A program made the translations under genes and the position numbers. Below are positions 54,495-63,363 of a stretch of DNA of 64,000 bases, piece after piece. Each line of letters starts with the position of its first letter. Positions within the stretch are counted from its first letter, which is position 1. A model generated the notes under the pieces. The model was not told where the DNA came from, did no database searches, and saw only the letters and a program-made list of their open reading frames with translations. The stretch is from Knoellia sp. p5-6-4 (lineage in GTDB: Bacteria > Actinomycetota > Actinomycetes > Actinomycetales > Dermatophilaceae): contig NZ_JARGZF010000002.1 in NCBI RefSeq assembly GCF_029222705.1, forward strand, positions 496,001-560,000. Reading direction: 5' to 3'.

Positions 54495-54672
54495 GTCAGG
54501 ACCAGCGCGGTTGCTGGTCGCGGGGCGTGCCTGGCGGCGCCTCACCGTGGTGCGAGGTCCCACCTCTCGCGCCAGGACAGCACTCTTCACGCGAGAGCTG
54601 GGACCTCACGCACGTGGGGCGCTTGGGCCAGGCGGCGGAAGAGGTCAGGACCAGCGCGGGTGCTGGTCGCGG
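54495..54672. repeat. Palindrome flanked by 29-bp direct repeats
   Basis: Two direct copies, 54495-54523 and 54644-54672, differ at one of 29 bases; each is a small hairpin (GACCAGC, six bases, GCTGGTC). Between them, 54550-54571 and 54590-54613 form a 22-24 base imperfect inverted repeat with an 18-base loop. Copy 2 is the 3' end of the 35-residue gene at 54645; copy 1 would encode a similar end (QQPRWS) on the minus strand. It could be terminators plus a partial gene duplication, or the remnant of a small element. Confidence 0.75.
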
Positions 54673-54752
54673 TCGAACCTGGTGTCGACCCCGTAGATCG
54701 GGGCGAGGATCGCGATGGTGACGAGAATGGCGAGAACGATGAAGAAACCCAT
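54645..54752 (-). CDS. Very small membrane protein (35 residues, unrecognised)
   Basis: ATG 54752 to TGA at 54645-54647. The product begins MGFFIVLAILVTIAILAPIY, a single hydrophobic helix, and ends in a polar tail, RFDRDQHPRWS, so it should be a one-helix membrane protein with the tail on the other face. No Shine-Dalgarno sequence is obvious. It is transcribed divergently from the GlxA-type regulator, whose putative operator lies within 50-80 bases of its start. Lower GC and balanced codons fit a real gene. Function unknown. Confidence 0.6.
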   Translation of the reverse strand: MGFFIVLAILVTIAILAPIYGVDTRFDRDQHPRWS

Positions 54753-54800
54753 GGCAGAAATCTTGCGCCCAACCTGATTACCGCCACGAGTGGCAGAAAT

Positions 54801-54830
54801 GCCATCTCCCATAGATTTTCCGCCATCTCC
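54801..54830 (+). promoter_or_regulatory. Two-turn direct repeat, candidate operator of the GlxA-type regulator
   Basis: GCCATCTCC occurs at 54801-54809 and again at 54822-54830, 21 bases apart, which is two helical turns and the usual layout of AraC-family sites. TGGCAGAAAT is also repeated (54752-54761 in ATGGCAGAAAT and 54791-54800), and GGCAGAAATGCC is a palindrome. All lie between the divergent small gene and the regulator gene. Confidence 0.5.
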
Positions 54831-54847
54831 TGTGTCACGCTGTCGGC

Positions 54848-55804
54848 ATGCTGCACAACGTGGCCGTGCCCCTGGTCAACACAGTCTCCCCGTTCGAGTT
54901 CTCCGTCGCCTGCGAGGTCTTCGGCCTCGACCGCACCGACCAGGGCGTGCCGCCCTTCGACTTCGCGGTCTGCAGCGAGCAGCCGGGGCAGCCGGTCCCG
55001 ACCGAGATGGGCTTCACCCTCACGGCCCAGCACGGCTTCGACAGGCTGGCCGAGGCCGACCTCATCGTGGTGCCGGCGTCGCGGCCGCGACAGGCCCCCG
55101 TCCCCGCGCCGCTCGTCGAGCAGCTGCGGGCTGCCGACGAGCGGGGCGCCTGGGTCATGTCGCTGTGCAGCGGCGCCTTCACCCTGGCCAAGGCCGGGCT
55201 GCTCGACGGCAGGCGCGCCACGACGCACTGGATGAACACCAACGAGCTGGCCGAGGAGTTCCCCGCCGTCGACGTGGTGCTGGACGTGCTCTTCGTCGAG
55301 GACGGCAACATCATCACCTCGGCCGGCACCGCCGCCGGCATCGACGCGACCCTCCACCTCGTGCGCAAGGAGCTGGGCGCGACCGTGGCCTCCGCGATCG
55401 CGCGCCGCATGGTCGTTCCCCCCCAGCGCGACGGCGGTCAGCGCCAGTACGTCGAGGCGCCACTTCCCGCGATCGAGGCCGACTCCCTCCAGCCGGTGCT
55501 CGAGTGGGCCACCGAGAACCTCGCCGAGGACCTCTCGGTCGAGACGCTGGCGCGGCGGGCCATGATGTCGGAGCGGACCTTCGCCCGCCGGTTCCGGGCC
55601 GAGACGGGCGCGACACCGCACGCCTGGGTGACCGCCCAGCGGGTACTGCTCGCCCGGCGCCTCCTCGAGGACACCGACGCCTCCGTGGAGCAGGTCGCCG
55701 GCCGCACCGGACTGGGCACGGCCGCCATCCTGCGCCACCACTTCACCCGTCAGGTCGGCACCACGCCCCAGGCCTACCGCCGCACGTTCCGTTGTACGGG
55801 CTGA
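54848..55804 (+). CDS. GlxA/FtrA-type transcriptional regulator (DJ-1/PfpI domain plus AraC HTH)
   Basis: 318 residues. Residues 1-170 form a DJ-1/PfpI class I amidotransferase-like domain with the nucleophile-elbow Cys in MSLCSGAFTLAKAG. The C-terminal 100 residues hold two AraC helix-turn-helices (ETLARRAMMSERTFARRFR and VEQVAGRTGLGTAAILRHHF). Such proteins sense small metabolites and usually activate neighbouring genes. The repeats at 54801-54830 suggest autoregulation and control of the small membrane protein. Confidence 0.9.
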   Translation: MLHNVAVPLVNTVSPFEFSVACEVFGLDRTDQGVPPFDFAVCSEQPGQPVPTEMGFTLTAQHGFDRLAEADLIVVPASRPRQAPVPAPLVEQLRAADERGAWVMSLCSGAFTLAKAGLLDGRRATTHWMNTNELAEEFPAVDVVLDVLFVEDGNIITSAGTAAGIDATLHLVRKELGATVASAIARRMVVPPQRDGGQRQYVEAPLPAIEADSLQPVLEWATENLAEDLSVETLARRAMMSERTFARRFRAETGATPHAWVTAQRVLLARRLLEDTDASVEQVAGRTGLGTAAILRHHFTRQVGTTPQAYRRTFRCTG

Positions 55805-55880
55805 CAGGCGCCACTGCTGAATCCACGTCAATGAAGTCATCAGCCTTCATTTGTCGCTATTAATGCCCTAGGCTTCATGC

Positions 55881-56504
55881 ATGTTCGTCCTGACTGCTGA
55901 CCAGAAGCGCAGCACCCGGCACGGCGACCGGGTGCCCCAGGCCCTGGCGACCCTCGAGGGCGCCCTGGGCCCGGGCCCGGACTCAGGCGTGGCGCTCCCC
56001 TTCGAGCGGACGGTGGGCGACGAGATCCAGGGCGCGCTCTCCTCCCCCGGTGCCGCGGTGCGGGCGGTCACCGAGCTCGTGCGGCTCGGCGACTGGCGGA
56101 TCGGGCTCGGGGTCGGCGCGGTCGACACGCCGCTGCCCGACTCCACCCGGGCCGCCTCGGGCCCCGCCTTCCTCGCTGCCCGCGAGGCCGTCGACAGGGC
56201 AACCTCCTCCCCCACCGACCTCCGGGTCGTCCACGCTGACGGCGCCGGCCACTACGGTGGGGCCGACCGGGCGCGACAGGCAGAGTCCGCCCTGTGGTTG
56301 CTCACGGTGCTGCTGCGACGCCGCACCCCCGAGGGATGGGAGATCGTCGACATGGCCGACACGGGCCTGACCGGCCGGGACATCGCCGACCGGCTCGACA
56401 TCTCCCCCTCGGCGGTCAGCCAGCGCCTGGCGCGGGCCGCCCTCCACGAGGGGCGCCGGGGTGCCGAGCTCGCCGAGGCTCTTCTCGCCGAGGCGGACGC
56501 GTGA
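55881..56504 (+). CDS. SatD-like protein with C-terminal helix-turn-helix
   Basis: 207 residues. MFVLTADQKRSTRHGDRVPQ starts like SatD-family proteins (TADQ-x-S motif with GD), and FERTVGDEIQGAL and VRLGDWRIGLGVGAV continue the fold. The C-terminal 60 residues contain a winged-helix-like region, GLTGRDIADRLDISPSAVSQ, so the protein probably binds DNA. TAGGCT six bases before ATG 55881 suggests a leaderless message. It overlaps the next gene by GTGA, so they work together; target unknown. Confidence 0.75.
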   Translation: MFVLTADQKRSTRHGDRVPQALATLEGALGPGPDSGVALPFERTVGDEIQGALSSPGAAVRAVTELVRLGDWRIGLGVGAVDTPLPDSTRAASGPAFLAAREAVDRATSSPTDLRVVHADGAGHYGGADRARQAESALWLLTVLLRRRTPEGWEIVDMADTGLTGRDIADRLDISPSAVSQRLARAALHEGRRGAELAEALLAEADA

Positions 56505-56893
56505 ACAGCACGCTCGCCACCGTGCTGGTCATCGGCGTCCTGGGCGTGGTCGCCCTCGCCGGCGGTGGCCTCCTGACCACCCTCGTCTTCCGGCAGGTCG
56601 ACCGCGGTGACCACGTCGCCCCCACCGACGAGGCCGACTCGGTGGAGGCCGCTCAGGAGATCCTGCGCGGCGGCGCCTGGATCGGCGTGCTCGAGCGGAC
56701 CGCGATCTACGCCTCCATCGTGGCCGGCTGGCCCGAGGGCATCGCGGTCGTCCTGGCCGTCAAGAGCCTCGCGCGCTACCCCGAGCTGCAGGCGGGCAAG
56801 AAGTCCGCCGCCGCCGAGCGGTTCATCATCGGCACCTTCGTCAGCACCCTGTTCGCCTGCGCGTGCGCGGGCGTCGCCATGTCGCTGCTCTGA
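56501..56893 (+). CDS. Small integral membrane protein paired with the SatD-like gene
   Basis: 130 residues from GTG 56501 (GTGA overlap). Three hydrophobic segments: an N-terminal VLVIGVLGVVALAGGGLLTT, a central IAVVLAVKSLARYP-containing helix preceded by GVLERTAIYASIVAGWPEG, and a C-terminal FVSTLFACACAGVAMSLL. GVLERTAIYASIVAGWPEG is the most distinctive part. The arrangement resembles SatD-SatE-like pairs; function unknown. Confidence 0.75.
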   Translation: MNSTLATVLVIGVLGVVALAGGGLLTTLVFRQVDRGDHVAPTDEADSVEAAQEILRGGAWIGVLERTAIYASIVAGWPEGIAVVLAVKSLARYPELQAGKKSAAAERFIIGTFVSTLFACACAGVAMSLL

Positions 56894-56925
56894 TCGTCGC
56901 TGCCCTGACCGCCACCTGACGCGGG

Positions 56926-58611
56926 TCAGGCCTCGATGACCACCGGGATGATCATCGGGCGCCGGCGGATCTTGCCGCCGACCCAGCCACCGACGGCGCG
57001 TCGCACGACCTTCTCGAGCTGCTGCGTGTCGGTCACGCCCTTGCCGGTGGCCTCGGCGAGGGCCTGCTCGATCTTGGGACGCACCTGCTTGAAGATCTCG
57101 TCGTCCTCGGCGAAACCACGCGCGTGGATCTCCGGGCCGGCGGCGATCTTCCCGGTGGCCGCGTCCATGACGACGATGACCGAGATGAAGCCCTCGTCGC
57201 GCAGGATGCGGCGGTCCTTCAGCAGCGCCTCGTCGAACTCGCCCACCGAGGAGCCGTCGACGTAGGTGTAGCCGCACGGCACGGCGCCGACGATGCGCGC
57301 CTTCCCGTCGACGAGGTCGACTACCACGCCGTCCTCGGCGAGCACGACGTTGTCGCGGTCGACGCCGGTCTGCACCGCCAGCTCGGCGTTGGCCACGAGG
57401 TGGCGCCACTCGCCGTGCACCGGCATGACGTTGCGGGGCTCGACGATGTTGTAGCAGTAGAGCAGCTCGCCGGCGCTGGCGTGGCCGGAGACGTGCACCC
57501 GGGCGTTGCCCTTGTGCACCACGTCGGCACCCAGCCGCATGAGGCCGTTGATGACCCGGTAGACGGCGTTCTCGTTGCCGGGGATGAGCGAGGAGGCCAT
57601 GAGCACCGTGTCGCCCTCGCCGACGTCGATGCGGTGGTCGCGGTTGGCCATCCGCGACAGGGCCGCCATGGGCTCGCCCTGAGACCCGGTGCAGATGAGC
57701 ACGACCTGGTTGTCGGGGAAGTCGTCGAGCCGCTTGACGTCGACCAGCACGCCGTCCGGCACGTGAAGGTAGCCCAGGTCGGCGGCGATGGTCATGTTGC
57801 GCACCATCGAGCGGCCGACCATGGCGACCTTGCGCCCGGCCTTCTCGGCGGCGTCGAGCACCTGCTGCACGCGGTGGATGTGGGAGGAGAAGCAGGCGAC
57901 GATGATGCGGCGGCGGGCGTGCCGGAACACCTTGTCGATGGCCGGGGCGATGTCCTTCTCCGGCGTGGTGAACCCGGGAACCTCGGCGTTGGTGGAGTCG
58001 GTCATGAACAGGTCGACGCCCTCCTCACCGAGCCGCGCGAAGGCGCGCAGGTCGGTGAGCCGGCCGTCGAGCGGCAGCTGGTCCATCTTGAAGTCGCCGG
58101 TGTGCAGGATCGTCCCGCCAGGAGTGCGGACGAAGACGGCGAGCGCGTCGGGGATGGAGTGGTTGACGGCCACGAACTCACAGTCGAAGACACCGAGCTG
58201 CTCGCGCATGCCCTCCTTCACCCCCAGGGTGTAGGGGGTGATCTTGTGCTCGCGCAGCTTCGCCTCCACCAGGGCGAGGGTGAGCATCGAGCCGACGAGC
58301 GGGATGTCGGGCTTCAGCCTGAGCAGGTACGGCACCGCGCCGATGTGGTCCTCGTGGCCGTGGGTGAGCACGATCGCCTGGACGTCGTCGAGGCGGTCCT
58401 CGATGTACTCGAAGTCCGGGAGGATCAGGTCGACGCCCGGGTGGTGGTCCTCGGGGAAGAGGACGCCGCAGTCGATGACGAGCAGCTGCCCGTCGTGCTC
58501 GATGACGGCCATGTTGCGGCCGACCTCGCCCAGGCCGCCGAGGGCGACGATGCGGACCCCGCCCTCGGGCAGCGCGGGGGGTGCGGGAAGCTCTGGGTGG
58601 GGATGGCTCAC
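56926..58611 (-). CDS. rnj: Ribonuclease J
   Basis: 561 residues from GTG 58611. Metallo-beta-lactamase motif LTHGHEDHIGAVP (residues about 80-92), HTGDFKMDQ, the beta-CASP domain with GSQGEPMAALSRMA and the C-terminal VSGHASAGEL. RNase J has 5'-3' exonuclease and endonuclease activity and matures rRNA and mRNA. Coupled to dapA by a GTGA overlap, an order conserved in actinobacteria. Confidence 0.96.
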   Translation of the reverse strand: MSHPHPELPAPPALPEGGVRIVALGGLGEVGRNMAVIEHDGQLLVIDCGVLFPEDHHPGVDLILPDFEYIEDRLDDVQAIVLTHGHEDHIGAVPYLLRLKPDIPLVGSMLTLALVEAKLREHKITPYTLGVKEGMREQLGVFDCEFVAVNHSIPDALAVFVRTPGGTILHTGDFKMDQLPLDGRLTDLRAFARLGEEGVDLFMTDSTNAEVPGFTTPEKDIAPAIDKVFRHARRRIIVACFSSHIHRVQQVLDAAEKAGRKVAMVGRSMVRNMTIAADLGYLHVPDGVLVDVKRLDDFPDNQVVLICTGSQGEPMAALSRMANRDHRIDVGEGDTVLMASSLIPGNENAVYRVINGLMRLGADVVHKGNARVHVSGHASAGELLYCYNIVEPRNVMPVHGEWRHLVANAELAVQTGVDRDNVVLAEDGVVVDLVDGKARIVGAVPCGYTYVDGSSVGEFDEALLKDRRILRDEGFISVIVVMDAATGKIAAGPEIHARGFAEDDEIFKQVRPKIEQALAEATGKGVTDTQQLEKVVRRAVGGWVGGKIRRRPMIIPVVIEA

Positions 58612-59498
58612 ATGAGTCCTGACGTTCTGAGGCCGTCACGCAGTGCGGCGGCCTGCTCGGAGGTGGCTTCGACCAGGGGAAGGCGCACGGCGGCGGAGTC
58701 GATGACCCCGAGCTCCTTGAGCGCAGCCTTGGCCATGATGGCTCCCTGGGTGATGTTCATGATGGCGTCGACCACCGGGATGAGCTGGTGGTGCAGCTCG
58801 CGCGCCCGCGCGAGGTCTCCCTTGTCCACGGCGGCGACCATCTCGGAATACACGTCACCGGCCACGTGCCCCACGACGCTCACCACGCCGGTCGCGCCCT
58901 GCGCCAGGTGGGCCAGCGAGAGCACGTCGTCGCCGGAGAACCACAGCAGGTCGGTCTCGGCCATGACCCTGGTGGCGCCCCACAGGTCACCCTTGGCGTC
59001 CTTGACGGCCTGGATGCGGGGGTGGCGGGCCAGCTCGAGCAGGGTCTCGGTGGTGAACGGTATGCCGGAGCGCCCGGGGATGTCGTAGAGCATCACCGGC
59101 AGCTCGGTCACGTCCGCGACGGCCGTGCAGTGGGCGCGCAGGCCCTCCTGCGGGGGCTTGTTGTAGTAGGGCGCCACCACCAGGAGCGCGTGGGCCCCGG
59201 CCGCCTCCGCAGCCCGCGCGAGCTCGAGGGAGTGCGCGGTGTCGTTGGTGCCCGCGCCCGCCGTGACCCGGGCCCGGTCGCCCACCGCCTCGACCACGGC
59301 GCGCACCAGGTCGACCTTCTCCCTGTCGGAGGTCGTGGGCGACTCACCCGTGGTGCCGTTGACGACGATGCCGTCGTGGCCGTGGTCGACCAGGTGCTGC
59401 GCCACCCGCTGTGCGGCGTCGAGGTCCAGGCTGCCGTCGGGCCGCATCGGGCTCACCATGGCCGTCACGACGCGGCCGAAAGGAGACGCAGAAGTCAT
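58608..59498 (-). CDS. dapA: 4-hydroxy-tetrahydrodipicolinate synthase
   Basis: 296 residues from ATG 59498, which has TAGCCT seven bases upstream. [10 protein letters not shown] is the phosphate/pyruvate loop, [13 protein letters not shown] carries the catalytic Tyr and [10 protein letters not shown] the Schiff-base Lys. It condenses pyruvate and aspartate semialdehyde for lysine and diaminopimelate, feeding DapF encoded at 23 kb. An octamer copy (59060-59067) forces a rare ATA Ile in GRSGIPF. Confidence 0.95.
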   Translation of the reverse strand: MTSASPFGRVVTAMVSPMRPDGSLDLDAAQRVAQHLVDHGHDGIVVNGTTGESPTTSDREKVDLVRAVVEAVGDRARVTAGAGTNDTAHSLELARAAEAAGAHALLVVAPYYNKPPQEGLRAHCTAVADVTELPVMLYDIPGRSGIPFTTETLLELARHPRIQAVKDAKGDLWGATRVMAETDLLWFSGDDVLSLAHLAQGATGVVSVVGHVAGDVYSEMVAAVDKGDLARARELHHQLIPVVDAIMNITQGAIMAKAALKELGVIDSAAVRLPLVEATSEQAAALRDGLRTSGLM

Positions 59499-59607
59499 GG
59501 TGGTCAGGCTATCGCGCGTCGCGGCCACCCCCGGTATGCCGTGCCGCGGGCGGACTCGAGCGCCCGCCTCCCGTGGCTCGCCGCCCGAGCGGCGTAGCCT
59601 TGCCGTC

Positions 59608-60417
59608 GTGCGGCAATACCTCGACCTCCTCGACCACGTCATGACCCACGGGGTCGACAAGTCGGACCGGACGGGCACCGGCACCCGCAGCGTGTTCGGC
59701 TACCAGATGCGCTTCGACCTCTCCGAGGGCTTCCCGGTGCTGACCACCAAGAAGCTGCACCTGAAGTCGATCATCGGCGAGCTGCTCTGGTTCCTGCGCG
59801 GCGACACCAACGTGAAGTGGCTCCGGGACCGCGGCATCACCATCTGGGACGAGTGGGCCGACGAGAACGGCGACCTCGGGCCGGTCTACGGCTACCAGTG
59901 GCGCTCGTGGCCCACCCCCGACGGTGGGCACGTCGACCAGATCGCGAAGGTCATCGAGTCGATCAGGACCAACCCCGACTCCCGCCGGCACATCGTCAGC
60001 GCCTGGAACGTCGCCGACGTCGATTCCATGGCGCTGCCGCCGTGCCACACGATGTTCCAGTTCTACGTTGCCCCGGCCCGCGACGGAGGGCGCGCGAAGC
60101 TGTCGTGCCAGCTCTACCAGCGCTCCGCCGACATCTTCCTCGGTGTGCCGTTCAACATCGCCTCCTACGCGCTGCTGACGATGATGGTGGCCCAGGTCTG
60201 CGACCTCGAGCCCGGCGAGTTCATCCACACCCTCGGCGACGCCCACCTGTACTCCAACCACGTCGAGCAGGCACGTGAGCAGCTGACCCGCGAGCCCTTC
60301 CCGCTGCCGCAGATGAGGATCGCGCCCGGAAAGCAGATCGACGAGTTCGACCTCGAGGACTTCGAGCTGGTCGGCTACCGGGCCCACCCCTCGATCAAGG
60401 CGCCCATCGCGGTCTGA
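59608..60417 (+). CDS. thyA: Thymidylate synthase
   Basis: 269 residues from GTG 59608, seven bases after TAGCCT, so probably leaderless. Family blocks [32 protein letters not shown], the catalytic Cys in [11 protein letters not shown] and [16 protein letters not shown]. It makes dTMP from dUMP, turning methylene-THF into DHF, which the next gene product reduces. Confidence 0.97.
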   Translation: MRQYLDLLDHVMTHGVDKSDRTGTGTRSVFGYQMRFDLSEGFPVLTTKKLHLKSIIGELLWFLRGDTNVKWLRDRGITIWDEWADENGDLGPVYGYQWRSWPTPDGGHVDQIAKVIESIRTNPDSRRHIVSAWNVADVDSMALPPCHTMFQFYVAPARDGGRAKLSCQLYQRSADIFLGVPFNIASYALLTMMVAQVCDLEPGEFIHTLGDAHLYSNHVEQAREQLTREPFPLPQMRIAPGKQIDEFDLEDFELVGYRAHPSIKAPIAV

Positions 60418-60458
60418 GCGCAGGCGGCGCACGGTCGGCACGCGGCATACTGCGTGGC

Positions 60459-60926
60459 ATGACCCGCGTCACGCTCATCGCAGCCCTCGGCCGCAACCGC
60501 GTCATCGGCCGCGACGGCGAGATGCCCTGGCACCTGCCGGAGGACCTCAAGCACTTCAAGCACACCACAATGGGCCACCCGATGGTCATGGGGCGCAAGA
60601 CGTTCGAGTCGATCGGGCGCGTGCTGCCCGGGCGCCGGACCATCGTCATCACGCGGCAGCCCGCCTGGAGCCACGCCGGCGTCGAGGCCGCGCACTCGCT
60701 GCCGGAGGCCCTGTCGCTGGCCGGCCCGGCCAACGAGGTCTACGTCGTCGGGGGTGGCGAGGTCTACGCCGAGGCGCTGCCGTTCGCCCAGCGGCTGGTG
60801 CTGACCGAGGTCCACGACTCCCCCGAGGGTGACACGTGGTTCCCCGAGTGGTCGCCCGAGAAGTGGCGCGAGACCTCGCGCGAGCCCCACGAGGGCTTCG
60901 ACATCGTCACCTACGAGCGCGCCTGA
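60459..60926 (+). CDS. folA: Dihydrofolate reductase
   Basis: 155 residues. IAALGRNRVIGRDGEMPWHL and PEDLKHFKHTTMG carry the active-site Trp and Asp/Glu position; VMGRKTFESIG and YVVGGGEVYAEAL bind NADPH. It regenerates THF after ThyA. CATACT, seven bases before ATG 60459, may act as the -10 of a leaderless message and is part of an octamer copy (60443-60450), so folA may have its own promoter. Confidence 0.96.
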   Translation: MTRVTLIAALGRNRVIGRDGEMPWHLPEDLKHFKHTTMGHPMVMGRKTFESIGRVLPGRRTIVITRQPAWSHAGVEAAHSLPEALSLAGPANEVYVVGGGEVYAEALPFAQRLVLTEVHDSPEGDTWFPEWSPEKWRETSREPHEGFDIVTYERA

Positions 60927-60940
60927 GGCTCCGTCAGGCG
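60920..60940. terminator. Minimal bidirectional hairpin at the folA/paaE junction
   Basis: CGCCTGA (60920-60926) pairs with TCAGGCG (60934-60940) around a seven-base loop. Both stop codons (folA TGA and paaE TGA on the other strand) lie in the stem. Only seven bases separate the two convergent genes. Confidence 0.5.
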
Positions 60941-62049
60941 TCGTAGTCGAGCGAGACCTCGTCGGTGACGGGGTGGCTCTGGCAGGCGAGCACGATGCCG
61001 GCCGCCACCTCGTCGGGCTCGAGCGCGTAGTTGCGGTCCATCCGCACCTCCCCCGACACGAGCCGCGCGCGGCAGGTGCCGCAGACGCCGCCCGTGCAGG
61101 AGTACGGCGCGTCGGGGCGGGAGCGCAGCGTGGCGTCGAGGATGGTCTCCTCCCGGCTGGGCATCTCGATGCGGGTGGTGCGCCCGTCGAGGTTGACCGT
61201 GACGACGGCCTCCGGTGGGGCGCCCTCCTCGACGACGACCTCACGGCGCGGCAACTCCTGCTCCGTGACGTGGAAGACCTCGTGGTGCACGTGGTGGCTG
61301 TCGACGCCGGCCTCGGCGAGCAGCTCCTGGGCGCCGGTGACCATGCCGTAGGGACCGCAGAGGTACCACTCGTCGACCGTCTCGACGGGAGCGAGCGCCG
61401 CAAGGATGCGGCTGACGCGGTCGGGGTCGAGCCTGCCGGAGAACAGCTCGACGTCCTGCGGCTCGCGCGAGAGCACGTGCACGAGCTGGAGCCGCTCCGG
61501 GTAGCGGTTCTTCAGGTCGGCGAGCTCCTCGAGGAACATGACCGAGGAGGTGCGTCGGTTGCCGTAGAGCAGCGTCACCCGCGAGCCCGGCTCCTCCTCC
61601 AGGACCGCGGTGATGATCGACAGCACCGGCGTGATCCCGCTGCCCGCGGCGACGGCGACGTGGTGGCGGCTGGCGTCCGGCTGCGTCGGGCACGTGAACG
61701 AGCCCAGTGGCGTCATCACGTCGACGACGTCACCGGGGCGCACGACGTCGTTGAGCCAGTTGGACATCCGGCCACCGGCCACGCGGGCCGAGGCGACCCG
61801 CAGCGTGCCGGTGGCGCTGGCGGCGGACGGTGCGACGCAGATCGAGTACGACTGCCGCACGTCCTCGCCGTTGATGCTGGCGCGCAGGGTCAGGTGCTGG
61901 CCCGGTGCGTAGGCGTAGTCGTCGCGCAGCTCCTCCGGGACGGCGAAGGTCACGGCCACCGCGTCGTCGGTGAGCCGCTCGACGCCGGTCACGGTGAGTG
62001 CGTGGAACTGGGCCCGCCGCCGCGTGGGACGGGTCACGAGAGCAGCCAT
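60934..62049 (-). CDS. paaE: Phenylacetyl-CoA epoxidase reductase subunit
   Basis: 371 residues from ATG 62049. An FAD/NAD(P) ferredoxin-reductase module (GQHLTLRASINGEDVRQSYS for FAD, AAGSGITPVLSIITAVL for the nucleotide) is followed by a plant-type 2Fe-2S domain, SCTGGVCGTCRARL with the fourth Cys in LACQSHP. It passes electrons from NADPH to the PaaAC oxygenase. AAGGCGA precedes the start; an 11-base repeat GATCTGATGGC straddles the paaD-paaE junction. Confidence 0.93.
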   Translation of the reverse strand: MAALVTRPTRRRAQFHALTVTGVERLTDDAVAVTFAVPEELRDDYAYAPGQHLTLRASINGEDVRQSYSICVAPSAASATGTLRVASARVAGGRMSNWLNDVVRPGDVVDVMTPLGSFTCPTQPDASRHHVAVAAGSGITPVLSIITAVLEEEPGSRVTLLYGNRRTSSVMFLEELADLKNRYPERLQLVHVLSREPQDVELFSGRLDPDRVSRILAALAPVETVDEWYLCGPYGMVTGAQELLAEAGVDSHHVHHEVFHVTEQELPRREVVVEEGAPPEAVVTVNLDGRTTRIEMPSREETILDATLRSRPDAPYSCTGGVCGTCRARLVSGEVRMDRNYALEPDEVAAGIVLACQSHPVTDEVSLDYDA

Positions 62050-62065
62050 CAGATCGCCTTGGCCA

Positions 62066-62590
62066 TCAGATTTCCTTGAACTGGTCGAAGGGCTCGCGGC
62101 ACGCCAGGCACCGCCGGAGGGCCTTGCATGCGGTGGAGCCGAAGCGGGCCAGCTCCTCGGTGTCGGTGCTGCCGCACTGCGGGCACGCGACCTGCCGGAC
62201 CTGCAGCGAGACTGCCACGGGGCCCCCGTCGCGCGTGCCGACGCCCGGCTCCGGCGGTGCGATCCCGAACTCACGCAGCCGGGAGCGGCCGCGCTCGGAC
62301 ATCCAGTCCGTGGTCCACGCGGGACTCAGCCGGGTCTCCACGGAGCAGGCGTAGCCGTGCCGCTGCGCCTCGTGCACGATGCGGTGCTCGATCGCCTCCA
62401 TGGCCGGGCAACCGGAGTAGGTCGGCGTGATGGCCACCGAAACCCGATGGGCCGCCTCGTCGACCTCCAGGTGGCGCAGGATCCCGAGGTCATCGATCGT
62501 GACGACGGGCACCTCAGGGTCAGGGATGTCGGAGATCGCTTGGGCGACAGCGGATCTCAGCAGCGGCTCGGCCTCGGTCACGACGGTCAC
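62066..62590 (-). CDS. paaD: Phenylacetate pathway iron-sulfur assembly-type protein
   Basis: 174 residues from GTG 62590 (GTGA overlap with paaC). The N-terminal MIP18/DUF59 fold, SDIPDPEVPVVTIDDLGIL, contains the conserved DPE; TYSGCPAMEAIEHRI has the reactive Cys. A C-terminal zinc-ribbon-like CPQCGSTDTEE...CLACREPF follows. PaaD is needed for epoxidase activity, probably for cluster insertion into PaaE. Confidence 0.93.
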   Translation of the reverse strand: MTVVTEAEPLLRSAVAQAISDIPDPEVPVVTIDDLGILRHLEVDEAAHRVSVAITPTYSGCPAMEAIEHRIVHEAQRHGYACSVETRLSPAWTTDWMSERGRSRLREFGIAPPEPGVGTRDGGPVAVSLQVRQVACPQCGSTDTEELARFGSTACKALRRCLACREPFDQFKEI

Positions 62591-63363
62591 CAGCTGGCCC
62601 CGGGGTGCGACCGGGCGATGTGCTGCATCTCCGCGAGGAGGTAGCCCATGGGGCGCGAGTGGATGCCGTCGCGGCCTCCGCGGCTGCGCCACCTCGGCGT
62701 CTCGGGCAGCTCCAGCGTCGCCTGCGCCACCACAGCGGCGATCCGGGCGGTGCAGGCCTCGTGGAGGGTCGACGGCAGCACCCCGATACCGGTGTCGGCA
62801 GCAGCCCGCGCGGCCTCGTCGTCGTCGAACAGCTCGGTGACGTACGGCGCCACGGACTCCAGGCCCTCCTGCATCCTCCGGTGCGACTCGTCAGTGCCGT
62901 CGCCGAGCCGGAGCACCCACTGCGTGGCGTGGTCGCGGTGGTAGGTGACCTCCTTGAGCGCCTTCTCGGCGACGCCGGCGAGCACCGGGTCGCTCGAGCG
63001 GCGCAGGGCGGCGTAGAGCTCGCACTGCCAGGTCGAGAACGTGAGCAGCCGGGCCATCTCGAAGCCGAACCCGTCGCGCTCCTGCTCGACGAGGTGGACG
63101 TTTCGGAACTCCCGCTCGTCGCGGAAGTAGGCCAGGTCGTCCTCGGACCGGCCGGTGCCGTCGAGCTCGCCCACGCGGGTCAGCAGGGCACGGGCCTGCC
63201 CGAGCAGGTCGAGGCCGACGTTGCCGAGCGCCATGTCCTCCTCGATCTGCGGGGCGCGCGAGATCCACTCGCCGAGCCGCTGCGCGTAGACGAGGGCGTC
63301 GTCGGCCAGGCCCTGGATGTACTGCGCCGCAACAGGGTTCGCGGCCACCAGCGACTCACCCAT
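62587..63363 (-). CDS. paaC: Phenylacetyl-CoA epoxidase structural subunit
   Basis: 258 residues. Ferritin-like helices: YAQRLGEWISRAPQIEEDMA, LGNVGLDLLGQARALLTRVG, and KALKEVTYHRDHATQWVLRL. PaaC pairs with PaaA and stabilises it, lacking full catalytic metal binding itself. ATG 63363 shares one base with the paaB stop (TGATG), and its own stop overlaps paaD. Confidence 0.94.
   Translation of the reverse strand: MGESLVAANPVAAQYIQGLADDALVYAQRLGEWISRAPQIEEDMALGNVGLDLLGQARALLTRVGELDGTGRSEDDLAYFRDEREFRNVHLVEQERDGFGFEMARLLTFSTWQCELYAALRRSSDPVLAGVAEKALKEVTYHRDHATQWVLRLGDGTDESHRRMQEGLESVAPYVTELFDDDEAARAAADTGIGVLPSTLHEACTARIAAVVAQATLELPETPRWRSRGGRDGIHSRPMGYLLAEMQHIARSHPGASW

Noticed and set aside
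62041-62068. Repeated GATCTGATGGC at the paaD-paaE junction as a recombination site
   Set aside because: A single short tandem-like repeat that creates an extra ATG with a five-codon frame; more likely incidental.
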